Source of the DNA: Azadirachta indica
Taxonomy: Eukaryota > Streptophyta > Magnoliopsida > Sapindales > Meliaceae
Assembly: GCA_022749755.1 (NCBI GenBank)
Contig: CM040446.1
Span: forward strand, 1,728,966-1,792,965
Direction: 5' to 3'
Length of the DNA stretch: 64,000 nucleotides
In this document: piece after piece, positions 24,448 through 36,600 of the stretch
Layout of the letters: each line of letters begins with the position of its first letter
Numbering within the stretch: position 1 is the stretch's first letter
Program-made: the position numbers and the translations under genes
The notes under the pieces: model-generated
What the model was told of the DNA's origin: nothing
The model's database searches: none
The model's input: the letters and a program-made list of their open reading frames with translations, nothing else

Positions 24448-27400
24448 ATGACTGTGGAGGACAAGATGGGTGTTTCCAGTGGTGAAGATGGCGCCACAGA
24501 CAAGTTTCCAATTGGTATGCGTGTTCTTGCTGTTGATGACGACCCAATTTGCCTTAAAGTTTTGGAAAGTCTCCTCCGTAAATGCCAGTACCAAGGTTTG
24601 TTCTTCTCTTGTTTTCTTTGTTTTTTCCTTTCTCTGTTGTTTTTATGTGTTTCGTAAAACATGGTGTTTTTCAATTGTTGTTGTTGGTTCTTTTTTTTTT
24701 TCTGAATTTCTTAATGGTTTTTCCAAGTATTAATTGATTTATGTTGGTGGATACTTTTTTTTAAGTTCATTATTTAGTCAACTTTGAGTTTTTTGTTGGG
24801 CTTATTTCATAGTGTTTATTGTTTTAACTCGAATTCAATGATTCGCAAATTCAGCTTTTTTTTTTTTTTAAATTTTCTGAAATATTAGAAAAATTGGGTT
24901 TGATGGGGGGATTCTGATTGTTTTTATTGGGCTTATGAGTTTTGCTTAATTTTTGCTATTTCTTTTCATTCAATTGGCGGTTGAAAACCGTTAGATTACT
25001 GTTCATATCGTGTGATTTTGATTTTGATTTTGACCTTTTGTAATTAAGGTACATCTGGATTGATCTGCTTTAATGTTGCTATGTCATGTTGACTCCCAAA
25101 ACTATTCAAATTTTGGCTTATTTTTCACTTGTCAATTAATTATTTTTTGCAGTTACAATTACCAATCAGGCTGTCACAGCACTGAAAATGTTGCGAGAAA
25201 ACAGAAACAAATATGATTTGGTTATCAGTGATGTTAATATGCCAGACATGGATGGCTTTAAGCTTCTTGAACTTGTGGGGCTTGAGATGGACCTACCTGT
25301 CATAAGTAAGCATATGAAAGTTCTTTATCACTTTATCACATTTAATGATCTTTCGCTTTTCTTTTCAAATTATATGAATCTTATCCTAGATTGAGATGCA
25401 AAAATTACCTAGTTAGGCAGTTTATCTGGGAACTGATTGGATTTTAATGTAGTTTTAGCCCTTAATGAAAATTTGGTTCTTGGTTCAGTGTTGTCAGCAC
25501 ATAGTGACACCAAGCTTGTAATGAAGGGGATTACTCATGGGGCCTGTGACTATTTATTGAAACCTGTTCGAATTGAGGAGCTGAAGAACATATGGCAACA
25601 TGTGATCAGGAGAAAGAAAATTGATCCCAAGGACCAAAACAAGTCTCCCAGTCAAGAAAATGCTCATGTTGAAGCTGGAGAAAGCGGACAAGGTGCTACA
25701 TCTACTGGTTATTCTGATCAGAATGGAAAATCCAACCGGAAAAGAAAGGATCAAAATGAAGATGACGATGAAGAAGTGGATGATGATGGAAACGAGAATG
25801 AGGATTCAACAACGCAGAAGAAACCTCGTGTTGTTTGGTCTGTGGAGTTGCATAGGAAATTTGTTAATGCTGTTAATCAGTTGGGGCTCGACAGTAAGTT
25901 TTTTTCACTACAATGTAGTATTTTGCTTTTCTGATGTCAGTATTCTCATTTTTGAAGTCTTTAATTTTCTGGTCTGCCAAATGCAGAGGCTGTTCCAAAG
26001 AAAATTCTTGATCTCATGAATGTTGATGGGCTGACGAGGGAAAATGTGGCAAGTCATCTGCAGGCAATGATCTTTTCTTCCAATTCTTTAATTTCCAAGA
26101 CACTTGTAAAATTTTGGCTATATTGTTTAACTTGTTGACACTAGGAATTATAAACAGTATCACTCTTATTTTTGCTTAAGATTTGTTTGGTACTGCCAAA
26201 AAATTTCACATAAATCTTCAAGAACATTCTGAAAGAATTCAGAAATGAATCTATGAAGAAGGGCAGCGCTTTGTTAAGAACATAAATCTTAATGTTTAAT
26301 TATTAAGACTTGTTTTTTGGTTGTTTAATTCTGCAAGTTTCTCTGTTATGTTTAACCTTGTATGGAGCTTCTGTGAAATTAGTTGAATTTAACCATGTTC
26401 TTGAAGCTCACTTTCCCATTTGGTGTTGCAGAAATATAGGCTTTACCTCAAAAGAATTAGTAACGTAGCGACCCAGCAAGGTGGCATGGTTGCTGCATTA
26501 GGGAGTAAAGACTCCTCATATTTACGGATGGGATCACTGGATGGATTTGAAGATTTTCGTTCACTGAATAGTCCAGGGCGGATTTCTAGCCCCACGCTAT
26601 CGTCATATACACCGGGTGGTATGCTTGGTAGGTTGAACTCAACTGCTGGTCTAACCATTCGGGGAATTGCTTCTTCTGGCATGATTCAGCCTGGTCATTC
26701 CCAAACCTTGAACAACTCCTTTAATACTTTTGGGAAGATCCAGCAGGCAATATTGCCTGCAAATCCTAGTTCAAGTATGTTTCAAGGGGTCACCCAGCTG
26801 CCACAGAGCAAGTCCTCTACCCACATTGGGGGAGACTTTAATCACATTAATGATCCAACAGCTTTTACACTTGCCAGAGTGACTCTTGGTAGCTCAAGCA
26901 GCTGCGTATCCGGTGTTTCCAGCAACCCTTTGATGTTTCAAGCAAACCCACAACAAGCACAGAGTAGGGGACCTTTCGGCAATCCATCTTCTCTCAATGT
27001 AACTTCATTGAATCCGGAGACTTTTGACATTGGAGTTCGTGGTTCTTCCAACTTTCTTGATCATAGTAGATCTGACGATAGCTGGCAGAGTGCAGTTCAG
27101 TTACCAAAGTTTCCATCAAATTCTTTACCATTGAGTGAATCATTTAGTCATGACCATCACATCGCTAGCAACCCACTAGACATTTCTTCTTCCATGCCCA
27201 CATCAACAGCTCTCGAGGATTCCAGGGAAGATATGTCATGCCAGGCTGGCCTGATTGGTAACGTAGTTCAGAATTACACACCAAAGCAACACTGGGAAGA
27301 ACATAGACAGGATTACAACAACCAGAACTTAAATAATTCATTCAGTGCTGTAAACTCCTTAGCTTCCAGCAATTGTACAATGGGCCCCTTTAGCCAGAGT

Positions 27401-27754
27401 ATGGATCAAAGCAATGCCCCTTATACTGTTCAGCACACCGATGTAGAAAAATCTTCATCGGAAATGAAGCAAAGGTCAAATGACGACTACCTCCTGGAGC
27501 AAAGCAAGTCCCCAGATGGTTTCATTCAAAATAACTACGATTCCCTGGACGATATAATGAGCGCAATGATCAAACGGGTGAGTTTCATATAATGGTTACT
27601 CTTCAAGGACATGTTTACCATCCCAACTCATATAGTTTTAATTTTAGAAACACTCTTTGATTTTGCGGTGTATGTGATGCAGGATCCATCTGAAACACTT
27701 CTAATGGATGGAGAGCTTGGATTTGATGCTTATTCTCTTGGCTCATGCATGTGA
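24448..27754 (+). CDS. ARR12: Type-B response regulator (ARR12-like), cytokinin-signalling transcription factor
   Basis: Six exons (24448-24595, 25153-25305, 25489-25893, 25987-26063, 26432-27577, 27683-27754) encode 666 residues. The receiver domain (about 24-140) has the acidic pair in AVDDDP, the phospho-acceptor D76 in [12 protein letters not shown], and K125 in [15 protein letters not shown] basic, acidic linker ([12 protein letters not shown]) precedes the GARP Myb-like DNA-binding domain (about 211-270), with [15 protein letters not shown] and [20 protein letters not shown]. The long C-terminal half is rich in Ser, Asn and Gln, typical of the activation region, and ends in an acidic DGELGF segment. 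In the family, phosphorelay from cytokinin receptors through phosphotransfer proteins activates target genes in the nucleus. Intron 4 has a GC donor (CTGCAG/GCAATG) at the conserved site inside the GARP domain. The gene is intact. ARR12 is the closest Arabidopsis relative by eye, and ARR10 is also possible. Confidence 0.95.
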
Positions 27755-28635
27755 AACTTTGGTTAGCTCTGTTGGGGAAGAGAAGCTTGACGCAACACAT
27801 TAAGTTTTAGTCTCTTTACAAGAAGCTTGTAATTATGTAATTCATTTTTCTTCATGTATTTTCTTTCTTCTTCCCTTTTCCTATATTCCATTCACTGTTG
27901 CCACATTCAATTTCTGGTTGCAATTTGACAACAGCTTGGTTCTTTTACCTACACTCTTTCAAGAAATTTTCAGTTTTTAAACTGTCTCTCTTCCCTTTTT
28001 TTTATTAATTTATGATCAATAGACGAATGAATACAAAATTTAGAAACTTAGAACGCGGAGTACTTGTTCTCCAAGATTTGCATCTAAAATTTTTTTATTG
28101 TCAATACATGAGGACAGAAGCAAGTCAATCCTATAAATGATTATATATCCAATTTTATATAGCAGAAAATTGCTGGATTTATTCTAGAGCCCCACGAGGA
28201 TATGTTTCACCATTCACCAACCTGGCATCAGCATGAAAAAATCAAAATCAATATTTTGCCACCCCACTCATTTTTTTTTTCTTTTGCCTTCTTTTAGAGA
28301 GTATGATTTTAATTTTTAAAACGCTAGTTGTGTTAGATAGACATGAGATTTTCATTAGGATCAAATCTTAACTTTCATGTGTTAAACATGTCATGGTTAC
28401 CCAATGCATAGTATTTAAGTTTCTTTGTGCTTCGTGTTGAATTTGTGTTATCCCTAAGTTTCAAAATATCGGTCTTATACAATTTAGTTAACAAATTGAA
28501 GAAAACAGCCTATAGACTTCATATGTAACAAAAAATGTCATATTTTCATACCTTAGGAAAATGTCAGGTACCAAAGAATATTAAACTAATATTTTTTGAG
28601 CATCGAAAACTAATTATTTTTTGAGCATCGAAAAC
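27755..28635. terminator. Convergent 3' flanks of the ARR and CBP60 genes
   Basis: Two genes end tail to tail here, 881 bases apart. The sequence is T-rich with possible polyadenylation signals on both strands. A 27-base direct repeat (TTTTTTGAGCATCGAAAACT, twice, 28590-28633) abuts the CBP60 stop codon. No gene is seen. Confidence 0.4.
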
Positions 28636-31459
28636 TCAATCTAGCTCAACAAGCTGAGCTCTTCTTTCTGCAGCTCTTTTCCTTACAAAGATTCCCCACC
28701 TCAATGCAGCTTTAAGCTTAAGCCATCCCACAACAGCCTTCCCGGAGCCTCTGCTGTGATCCTGCTGGTAAGTCTGATCCTTTTGAGGCTCATATTGGAT
28801 GCCGTATGAATAACAAGACTCGCGAGAATTATCATAACCTGGAGTCATTCCCATACCTACTGTTCTTAGCAGTCTTTGCATATCATCACTTTCTAACATC
28901 TCTGAACTCTTAAGTCTGATTTCCTCAGCGAAGAAGTCTTCCAGTCCATGCCCATTTCTTTGCCTCGACCAGCCTCCTGGAAAATAAGTACCCCCAACTG
29001 CAGCATTTCCAGCTGACAAGTGATCAAAGCTGCCAGATAATGCAGCTTGTGGGTTATTTATTGTCATCATTGCCGTCTGATCAGACCTTACAAATGGAAA
29101 TTCAATTAGGTGGTGCTGATTTGCAAGTTGGCATTGAGGACTTGGCTCGGAGGAAATGAACTGCTGTCCGTTCCACATCATTGAAATACCGCAATCTGCC
29201 CCATAGTTGTTGCTAACTGTTATTGCAGCTGAAGATTTTATAGCCTTCTTAGAGTTATTAGCCAGTGAGTTCAGGACTTTTCCATCATATTCTACAACTT
29301 GATGCCAATTTTCGTATGCTCTCTTCACCAAGGAATCAACAGAAAGCTGCCCGGAAATGCACACATATGTAAGTATGCAGATAACACTGACAAGATGGAC
29401 GTAAATAAATTTCAAGAAAAGATTGAAATAACTTTATATCTAACCTTCTGACTGTGAGTAAGTGATTCCAAGGAGACAAATTGCCCATCAGAAATGAGGC
29501 CTCGAAGCTCATAAATGTTGTTGAAGACAACACCAGTATTATGAGTTCCATCTGTGTAGTAAACATAAAGTTTTCCACCCAAGACACATGTTTTAGCATG
29601 CTCTACAGTGTTTTCCCACATCCTATTTGACATTCCACTTCCAAGGATCTACGTTTGAGAATATGAAAGTAAAGATTAATCAGAAAAACAAAGAAACAAT
29701 CAATGCTGGAAACAGTTTGAAATAACCACTAACATTTCTTAATTTCTGCGGATCTCTAACAAGAAGTCGGAGAAAATCTTCAACAGTTGCAATATCAGCC
29801 TTTATCAACTTCTTGTGCAGTGCTCCATCTTTTGCTATTCTATCCAATCTCCAGACTTCATCATGTAAGGCAGGTGGATAATGCTTCTTGTACACTGCAA
29901 ACGTACAGAATTTTGAGTTCTACGACTTGACAAGAAAGAGGAAAGTAAAATACAAGAAACTTTTAACAATATGTTGCTGGAAAATAATTGGTTGCAACAT
30001 GATCGATCAGAAATACTATGGAAAACGTACATTCTCCCCTATGATCTTTGACAGCAAAAGCTTCAGTTTTAGCCTCGCGAACGCGAATTCCTTCGCAATA
30101 TCCAGGGGAAATCTTGACGCCAAGCCTGAACTTTCTACTCCTTATCCAGCTAGAATTATCAGTGAAAGTAAGATCTCCTAGAGTTCCCACTCCTTCCTTA
30201 AGACTCACCTGCAAATCCCCAGTCAGAATTGGCCTTTTCCCCTCGCGTTCCTTCACCTCATAGCTTTCAAAATGCTCTTTAGTCCAATCATCATCCTCTT
30301 CCTCATTGAAGTCCCCTTCAAGCACCACAACAGTCAGCTTTGCTGCCGATTCTGGTCCAGTTTGGACAACACTTCCCATGTTTGCATCCATCAAGACAAC
30401 ATGTATAGCTGCTCCTTGATCTCCCTCAACCTTTCCGCCTGTAAAAAGGTGTGGTGGCATCCTTGTTTTGAAATGAAGCTGCAAATGTTTCTCTTCTGGA
30501 CCTTGGATTCTTGGGGGTGGAGACCTGGAAAAATGTAATCATTATGCAGTCAGAACTGATTCATTATGAACATAAATGTTGCAGAAATTTCAGATATATT
30601 ATTCATGACCAAACTTTAAAGATAGAATTAGGAACAAACCCAGCAGCCAGTTTAGCATTGCCAAATTTTGCCAAAGCACGCTCAACTTCTTCGCTGACCT
30701 ATTATTCACAAAAATCACAAAATTAACAGGCGTTTAACAGTATGCTATAAATTTTCATCTGTGTCTTGCAAACTACTATCCTCAATTATGCAAGCTCAGG
30801 CACTAAAATAAGTTCCTGACTTACAATTCTGCGGAGCAGAGGTTCCAAAGATGAGCAAAGTCTTTGCAAACTATCAACTTTCAAAGCTTCCACAATCACA
30901 CTGCATACACATATACATCACTGAAATGTTAGTCAAAAATTGAGCAAAAGCTTTAATTTCACAATTCTTTTCTCTACCCTGAAATACTGATACTATTCTC
31001 ATCTTCACAAAACTAGGTTTATTCATACTACTTTCAAATGCCATTGTCAAACACTCAGAATTTCTCTATAAGAATACTTCTATGCCTTTCTGTAATTGAG
31101 ATCCATCAAAAAAATGGGGATTCATACTGTATTATGTATCAGAATCTATCACCACATTCTATGTCTACTTTATTGAAAGCCGGTTTAGTTCTTAACTATC
31201 GAAACAAATCTCAGTTTCTATAAACTATCACGCGTTACAAACACTTGCAGAAAACACAAAGCAGAAACAATATTTCATGAAAATAACAATGAAAACAAGA
31301 ACATCCAAAAACAGAAACCAAAAAGTATTCAATCCATAACAGACAGAGAGCAAACCTTGCCAAAGCCGGCAATTTAGATTTCTTCGATCCAGGCATGTCA
31401 TCAGCTGCATCTTCTACGCTCTGCTCATACCCTCTTTTCTTGTTCCTTGAATTTTCCAT
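28636..31459 (-). CDS. CBP60: Calmodulin-binding protein 60 (CBP60) family transcription factor
   Basis: Seven exons (complement of 31356-31459, 30825-30900, 30640-30698, 30031-30524, 29734-29894, 29445-29648, 28636-29346) encode 602 residues. Conserved CBP60 signatures appear in order: [110 protein letters not shown] and [15 protein letters not shown]. The C-terminus [20 protein letters not shown] is the basic amphipathic stretch that binds calmodulin in CBP60A-type proteins. Relatives are nuclear DNA-binding regulators of salicylic-acid immunity and development. The C-terminal calmodulin site argues for the A/B-like branch rather than SARD1, which lacks it. Which member this is I cannot say. 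No defects. Confidence 0.95.
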
Positions 31460-32400
31460 TTATAGAAAAATTAACTAAATTTTCTTGCAAGTCATCCAAA
31501 TATAGAAACCCAAAATTTCTTCTATAGTTCCATTTATAAAATTACGAACGACAAGGGAAAGATCTTCTAAACCAGAGGTTCAAACTTTCAAACCCTTTTC
31601 AATTTAAAAAAAAAAAAAAAGAAAAAAGAGACAAAACTGCTTTCAGTACATTTATTGATCTGGGTTCTGAGTGCTACGAAAAATAAGCAAAAAGCAATGA
31701 AGATTTGTGTGTTGCGAAGTTCTGTGCTGATCTAGATATATTGTTTTTAATGTTTTCACTGTTTTCAGATCATAATATTATATATATAAATCTAGAAAAA
31801 TAATAATAAAGATTCTTTGCATAGATTATTTCTAAGAAAAACAGCTGTGCTTTGAGAGTGAGTGCATGAACGTTGAAAGTTGAAACCGCGTTATGTGGTT
31901 TTCTGTCTCATTTCATACGCATTGGCTGATTGTATAATTTGTATTTGACTATTTTCCTTTTCTTCTGTTTTTTCTTTTGAAGAAAGTCAAATTTGGTAAT
32001 GGCGCTAGTCAGTTTCTTACTTTCTTTGGGGCCAACTGCGAGGACTTTCCCAATTTATAGCACCTTGGTGCATGCTTCCCCACATACGAGGTATTGACGT
32101 TATTTGGATGGTGAGAAGATGGGAGAAGAAAATTGAGTCGGAGAAAAGGCAGAACAGAAAAATTTTTTCTTTTGGCCATCATCTGGAGTTGTTCATAGAC
32201 CTAATGTAACATTTTAAACCAATCAAATGAATATAACTTGTCAATATTGATTGAATTTGATCAAATTTTCTTATAAAAATCTATAGAAATTCTCCAGTAT
32301 AGATTTAATATAAGATCAAAGTTGTTTTACACCAAATCAATGCAAATTTGTATTGGATAGAACCTGAAAAAATGTATGCCTATCAGCAGATCCAAAACAA
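31460..32400. promoter_or_regulatory. Upstream region of CBP60
   Basis: It contains A-rich leader sequence, a poly-A run near 31606-31620 and a TATA-like cluster near 31770-31790 read on the minus strand. No gene is seen between CBP60 and the duplicated block at 32.4 kb. Confidence 0.35.
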
Positions 32401-32589
32401 ACATATTTAGAGATCATATTATAAATGGTCGTGGGATGAATCCACAACGTTTCAATTACAAAAGAAATTTATGGATAAAATTTAATGTAATGGACCAGAA
32501 AGAAACATATTTAGAGAACATATTATAAATGATAGTGGGATGCATCCACAGCATGTCAATTACAGAAGAAAATTTATGGATAAAATTTA
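32401..32589. repeat. Tandem direct duplication of ~85 bp
   Basis: Copy one (32401-32484) and copy two (32505-32589) share ACATATTTAGAGA at the start and TTTATGGATAAAATTTA at the end, with about one in eight positions changed. The period is 104 bases. It is non-coding and lies just past the 3' end of the NKS1/ELMO gene. Confidence 0.75.
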
Positions 32590-32757
32590 TCCCAGGGAAA
32601 TAATTCTACAAATGGAAGTAGCAAGAAAGAGAAAGAGAATACAAGGGAAAGACAGCATCTCAAGCAATTTTTGCTTGATTGCTTGTACAAAATACTAAAG
32701 GTTGAACAATTCACTCTACTCTGGGTATAGTAACTTCTTGATAAATTATACAGACAA

Positions 32758-35505
32758 TTATTCTCCTTCCCATCCCATTTGGCGTGCTCGCCGCTCCCAC
32801 AAGGAAGTTACTTTCCTCTCTCTGATCAGTAAGGCTTCAGCACGCTCTCTCGACTCTTCACAGGTTTCTGTGGCGGCATTGCATTTTTCTGCCTCCTTTT
32901 GGTACTGGAGAGCCACCCTTTTTGCTTCGCCAAAGGTGATGTTCATATGGTGCATGTGCTCTTCAGCAACAGCTTCTTGCAGCTTCAACTCCTCAGTCAG
33001 GAGATCAACAAACTGCTTCTCCATCTCCTGCTTGACATCGGGGTCATTACTTCCACAATCTGTATAATAACCACAATTAGATTCACATTTATGGGATAGC
33101 ACTTCAAATGATGGTTAAAGAATGTACTTAAGAATCTTTTGGTAATTTATTAAGCTTCAGAAATTTCCATGTAACCAACATCTATTCAAAATATAACATG
33201 AGACCTAAAAATGGGTCAGAATAGGACTAAGGGGGTTGATTTATTGTTACTTGAAGCAAAACAGTTATGAGAACTGAATGAAAGAGAAGCCAAAGAATAA
33301 AGTGGTAAAGAGTGTATGAGCCTCATTCACTCTTTGAACTACTCTTAGGATTCAAAGATACAAACATGCAGAAAGTTGGATGTCACACTTCATTTAATAG
33401 TCAGATAATAACAATGCACACATAAATCAGTCTCATACCAGTGCAAAAAACAGTGAACAAAAGAATTAAGAGATCAAATCATCAACAGATAACTGCAATT
33501 CTTTTTATTAAAAAAAAGTTCGTAATATTCTACTCTTAAAGTACAATCTATGAGCTAGATGGACAAGGTAGCATGCAAGTATCTACAACATACACAAGGA
33601 GTCAAGAAAACCCAACAAATGGGCCAAATTTTTTGAAGAAATGAAATAAAATAAGAATGACAACCAAAATAATTCAATGTGATTCATTGGTGCCACCATC
33701 CTCAACATTGAGCATGAATAAAAATGTAACATAAAGGCTGAAACTAAAGAACTGCTTCACCAAATTAAGCCAGAGGAAAAAACTCTTACCAGAGACTGAG
33801 AGATTGACTAACCCTGCAAAAGAATAACAAAAGCCAAAAGGTAACATCAGTATGTAAACAGAAACATTCAAATTTTAACTACCACAAACTTTAATTGTGT
33901 GCTTTAAACAAGCCTCGATAAAAACTAATTAAAGTGACTTGGAGATATCAACTAAAAAAGAAGCTCCAAATTTCAAAAGTTAAACAACAATCTTATAAGC
34001 ACTAGTATGAAAAAGATATGTGCATTAAATACAGCCCCCATACAGGTGGGCATACCCACTTCTATTAATAGACAAGTTTTTTTATGTTTATAACTTTTCA
34101 GCCCATGCTTGTACTTTCAATCACTATATAGAGGCCGCCAAGAATATACGCACATGAATGGTGTTGGATGCAACCATGAGCAAAAATTTAGCTAGTTTGA
34201 TGATAACTTGTTACTTGATGCATCAGACTTGTGGACTGAAGTGTGTATATAGTCATTAAAAATGGTATAATTACCAGTCAAGTACCACAGCTTTATGAGG
34301 TGTCATGAAGAATGGCTTGATGGTTTTAATTTATAATAAGATGCTAAAATTTAAGAAAACGGGATCATTCTGAACTATGTTTTGTATTGAAGAAAAGATT
34401 TTCTAGAAGAAAATCTTGCTCTACAGTGGACCAATTTTTGGAACTCCTAGTTTTCAGAAGTTGCAGAACCTTGCTCATTGGTGGTTTTGGGCATGATTGG
34501 ATGGGAAATGAATAGAGTTATTAGCAGTTAGAATGCTGGAGAATTGACCAAAACATCACTTCCAAATTTTATGCTAATCAAAACATAATAAAACTAAACA
34601 ATTAAGATAAACCTGAACTAAGATTTAAGTTCCTCATGTCTATTCCAATACCCAGCCAAGGAAACAGCTCAGATTCCAATGCTAATAACAAGGGATGAAA
34701 ACATCATTTGATGAAATGAAATGGAAAAAAATGTCCTTAGTTCAAGTTAGAGAATAAGGAAAAAGGTAAAACTTGATTAGATTTATTGTACAATCACTTT
34801 CCCAATAATGCAAGAGAACCCAAATCCAGAATTAACAATAGCAACAGATCAAAAGCTAAAAGTAGATGGCATAGGCACACTAAAGTCCACACAAACAGCA
34901 TATCATTAGAGAAAAAGTTGAACACAAATCTATCTTGAACTAAGTTTCCTGAACCCATCACAACTACACTATTAAGCGCTAGCTCAGAATTCATTACGGA
35001 CAAAAAAGATCAAAACGCCAAGTTGACTCAACGGATATCTAATATTTTACTCTAATCAGCAGCATCACCAGAAAAAATAAAACTTTACAACAACCCAGAA
35101 GGGATTTCAAGATGCCCAAAATAAGCTATAAAACCAGATCAAATACCTCAACTTCCAGATCAAATAACTGAACTTGATCAAACGAGTAACTTCAAATTCA
35201 CTCTCATCAACAAATAACCAAACAAAATCAAGACTTAGCGGCAAGCCACAAACACAAATCATCGAAACTAAAACCTGCCGCCCAAAAAGTACAAAGAGAG
35301 AAGGAAATATACCAGGAGCAATCTTGAGAAGCGAAAGAGGAGGAGGGCAATCGCAGACACAAGGAGGACAAGAAGATTTAGCATCACCTAATCTAATTCC
35401 CTTCTTGAATCTCCAAAACAGAGCAGGTCCACACACCGCTAAAGCTGAAACTACTGCAAAAATCACCAGACAACACCTCAAACAAGAACCTGATCTCCTA
35501 GACAT
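32758..35505 (-). CDS. NKS1: DUF1068 protein, NKS1/ELMO family (Golgi pectin-synthesis scaffold)
   Basis: Three exons (complement of 35313-35505, 33790-33813, 32758-33059) encode 172 residues, the family's normal length. The middle exon is only 24 bases. The N-terminus MSRRSGSCLRCCLVIFAVVS continues into a single membrane segment, then a Cys/Pro-rich SCPPCVCDCPPPLSLL motif. The rest is a long helical, coiled-coil-like region rich in Glu (QEMEKQFVDLLTEELKLQEA to TSLWERRARQMGWEGE). Arabidopsis NKS1/ELMO proteins sit in the Golgi membrane and hold pectin-synthesis enzymes together, which affects cell adhesion and salt sensitivity. The role here rests on strong family identity. Intron 1 is long (1.5 kb). 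No defects are seen. Confidence 0.93.
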
Positions 35506-36600
35506 TTCCGTGTTTGAGATGTAATACTGATAAATTGGAGATCTAATGCGTTTGCATTGATCGATGGGGTATACTACGAAAGAATCTACTTCGACGTTGT
35601 GTTAAAGTTTTCACCTTTTTGAAAGGAGGAAGTCAGTTAAAACCTCAGTTATTGCAAAATCTAGTTCTCCGTGTGGGTCCTGTGAATTAAAATAATATTA
35701 TTCTTTTTTCAGCATGTGACGGTGGGTTCTTTTGTTTTTCTTTTTTTCTCTTCAAGAATTTTGATAAGGTATGGGTGAATTTATTTAGGGTTCTGAATTG
35801 GAATTTATTTCAACTGAATTCTATTGATTTAACTGAATTTAATTGATTTTAAATCAAGTGGATAGCTTTGATGGGTTTTCTGAATTTTATATATTAGTAT
35901 TTTATTTTATAGAAAGATTGAATTACTACAATATTTAAGCTTGATTTTGAAAATTTTCTGATTCTACTTAATTTTGGAAACACTATAGATAAAGTTGAAA
36001 ATGTTGTGCTTGCTTAATTTTCTAAAATAGAATAGCTAAAGTGTTCCATAAATTTTCATAGCTAGCACTTTTCACCCATTAAACGTTAAATAATTATGTT
36101 TACCAAATAAATATTTATTTATTTTTATTTTGATTGTGATTTTACAATTACATTACCACCACCGCTTAGGCCTTAACCCTGGACTGGTTAAAGGCTTGAC
36201 TACAAGGTTTTTGGGCACAAGTTGGCTGGACCCCAACATGGCTCCTAAACTGAAACTAATATGGGGTACGATAAAATTGTTACTTAAAGCCCACGATGAT
36301 TACAAATGGATCACATTGATTTCTTGGCTTGGAAGTAAAAACAAGAGCTTCCCCCAACAATTTCAACACATTGATTCTTCATTTAAACCACCAAAGTTTA
36401 CAAATTCCAGCTTGTGTTAACACAAACTTTCCATTGCATTGTCTATCCACTGTTGACTGATCTCAAATTCTTGTCTAAAGCTCAACTAGCCAATCTGGCT
36501 TGTCTTTTGTTTTAGTTCGAAGGTCAACATGGTGAGCTCCTAATCAAGAAGGAACTGATAAGATTTCATGCTTGTAATAATGATGAACTTTAAAAAGAAA
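35506..36600. other. Intergenic DNA between NKS1/ELMO and the S28 pseudogene
   Basis: The right-hand promoter side of NKS1/ELMO lies at 35506-35750. A 96-codon frame at 36130-36420 (+) covers a less AT-rich patch (36160-36410) but matches no family I know and has no start context. The rest is AT-rich. Confidence 0.4.

Noticed and set aside
36130..36420. 96-codon open frame between NKS1/ELMO and the S28 pseudogene
   Set aside because: Not recognised and no promoter or start context. It could be a chance frame in a less AT-rich patch.
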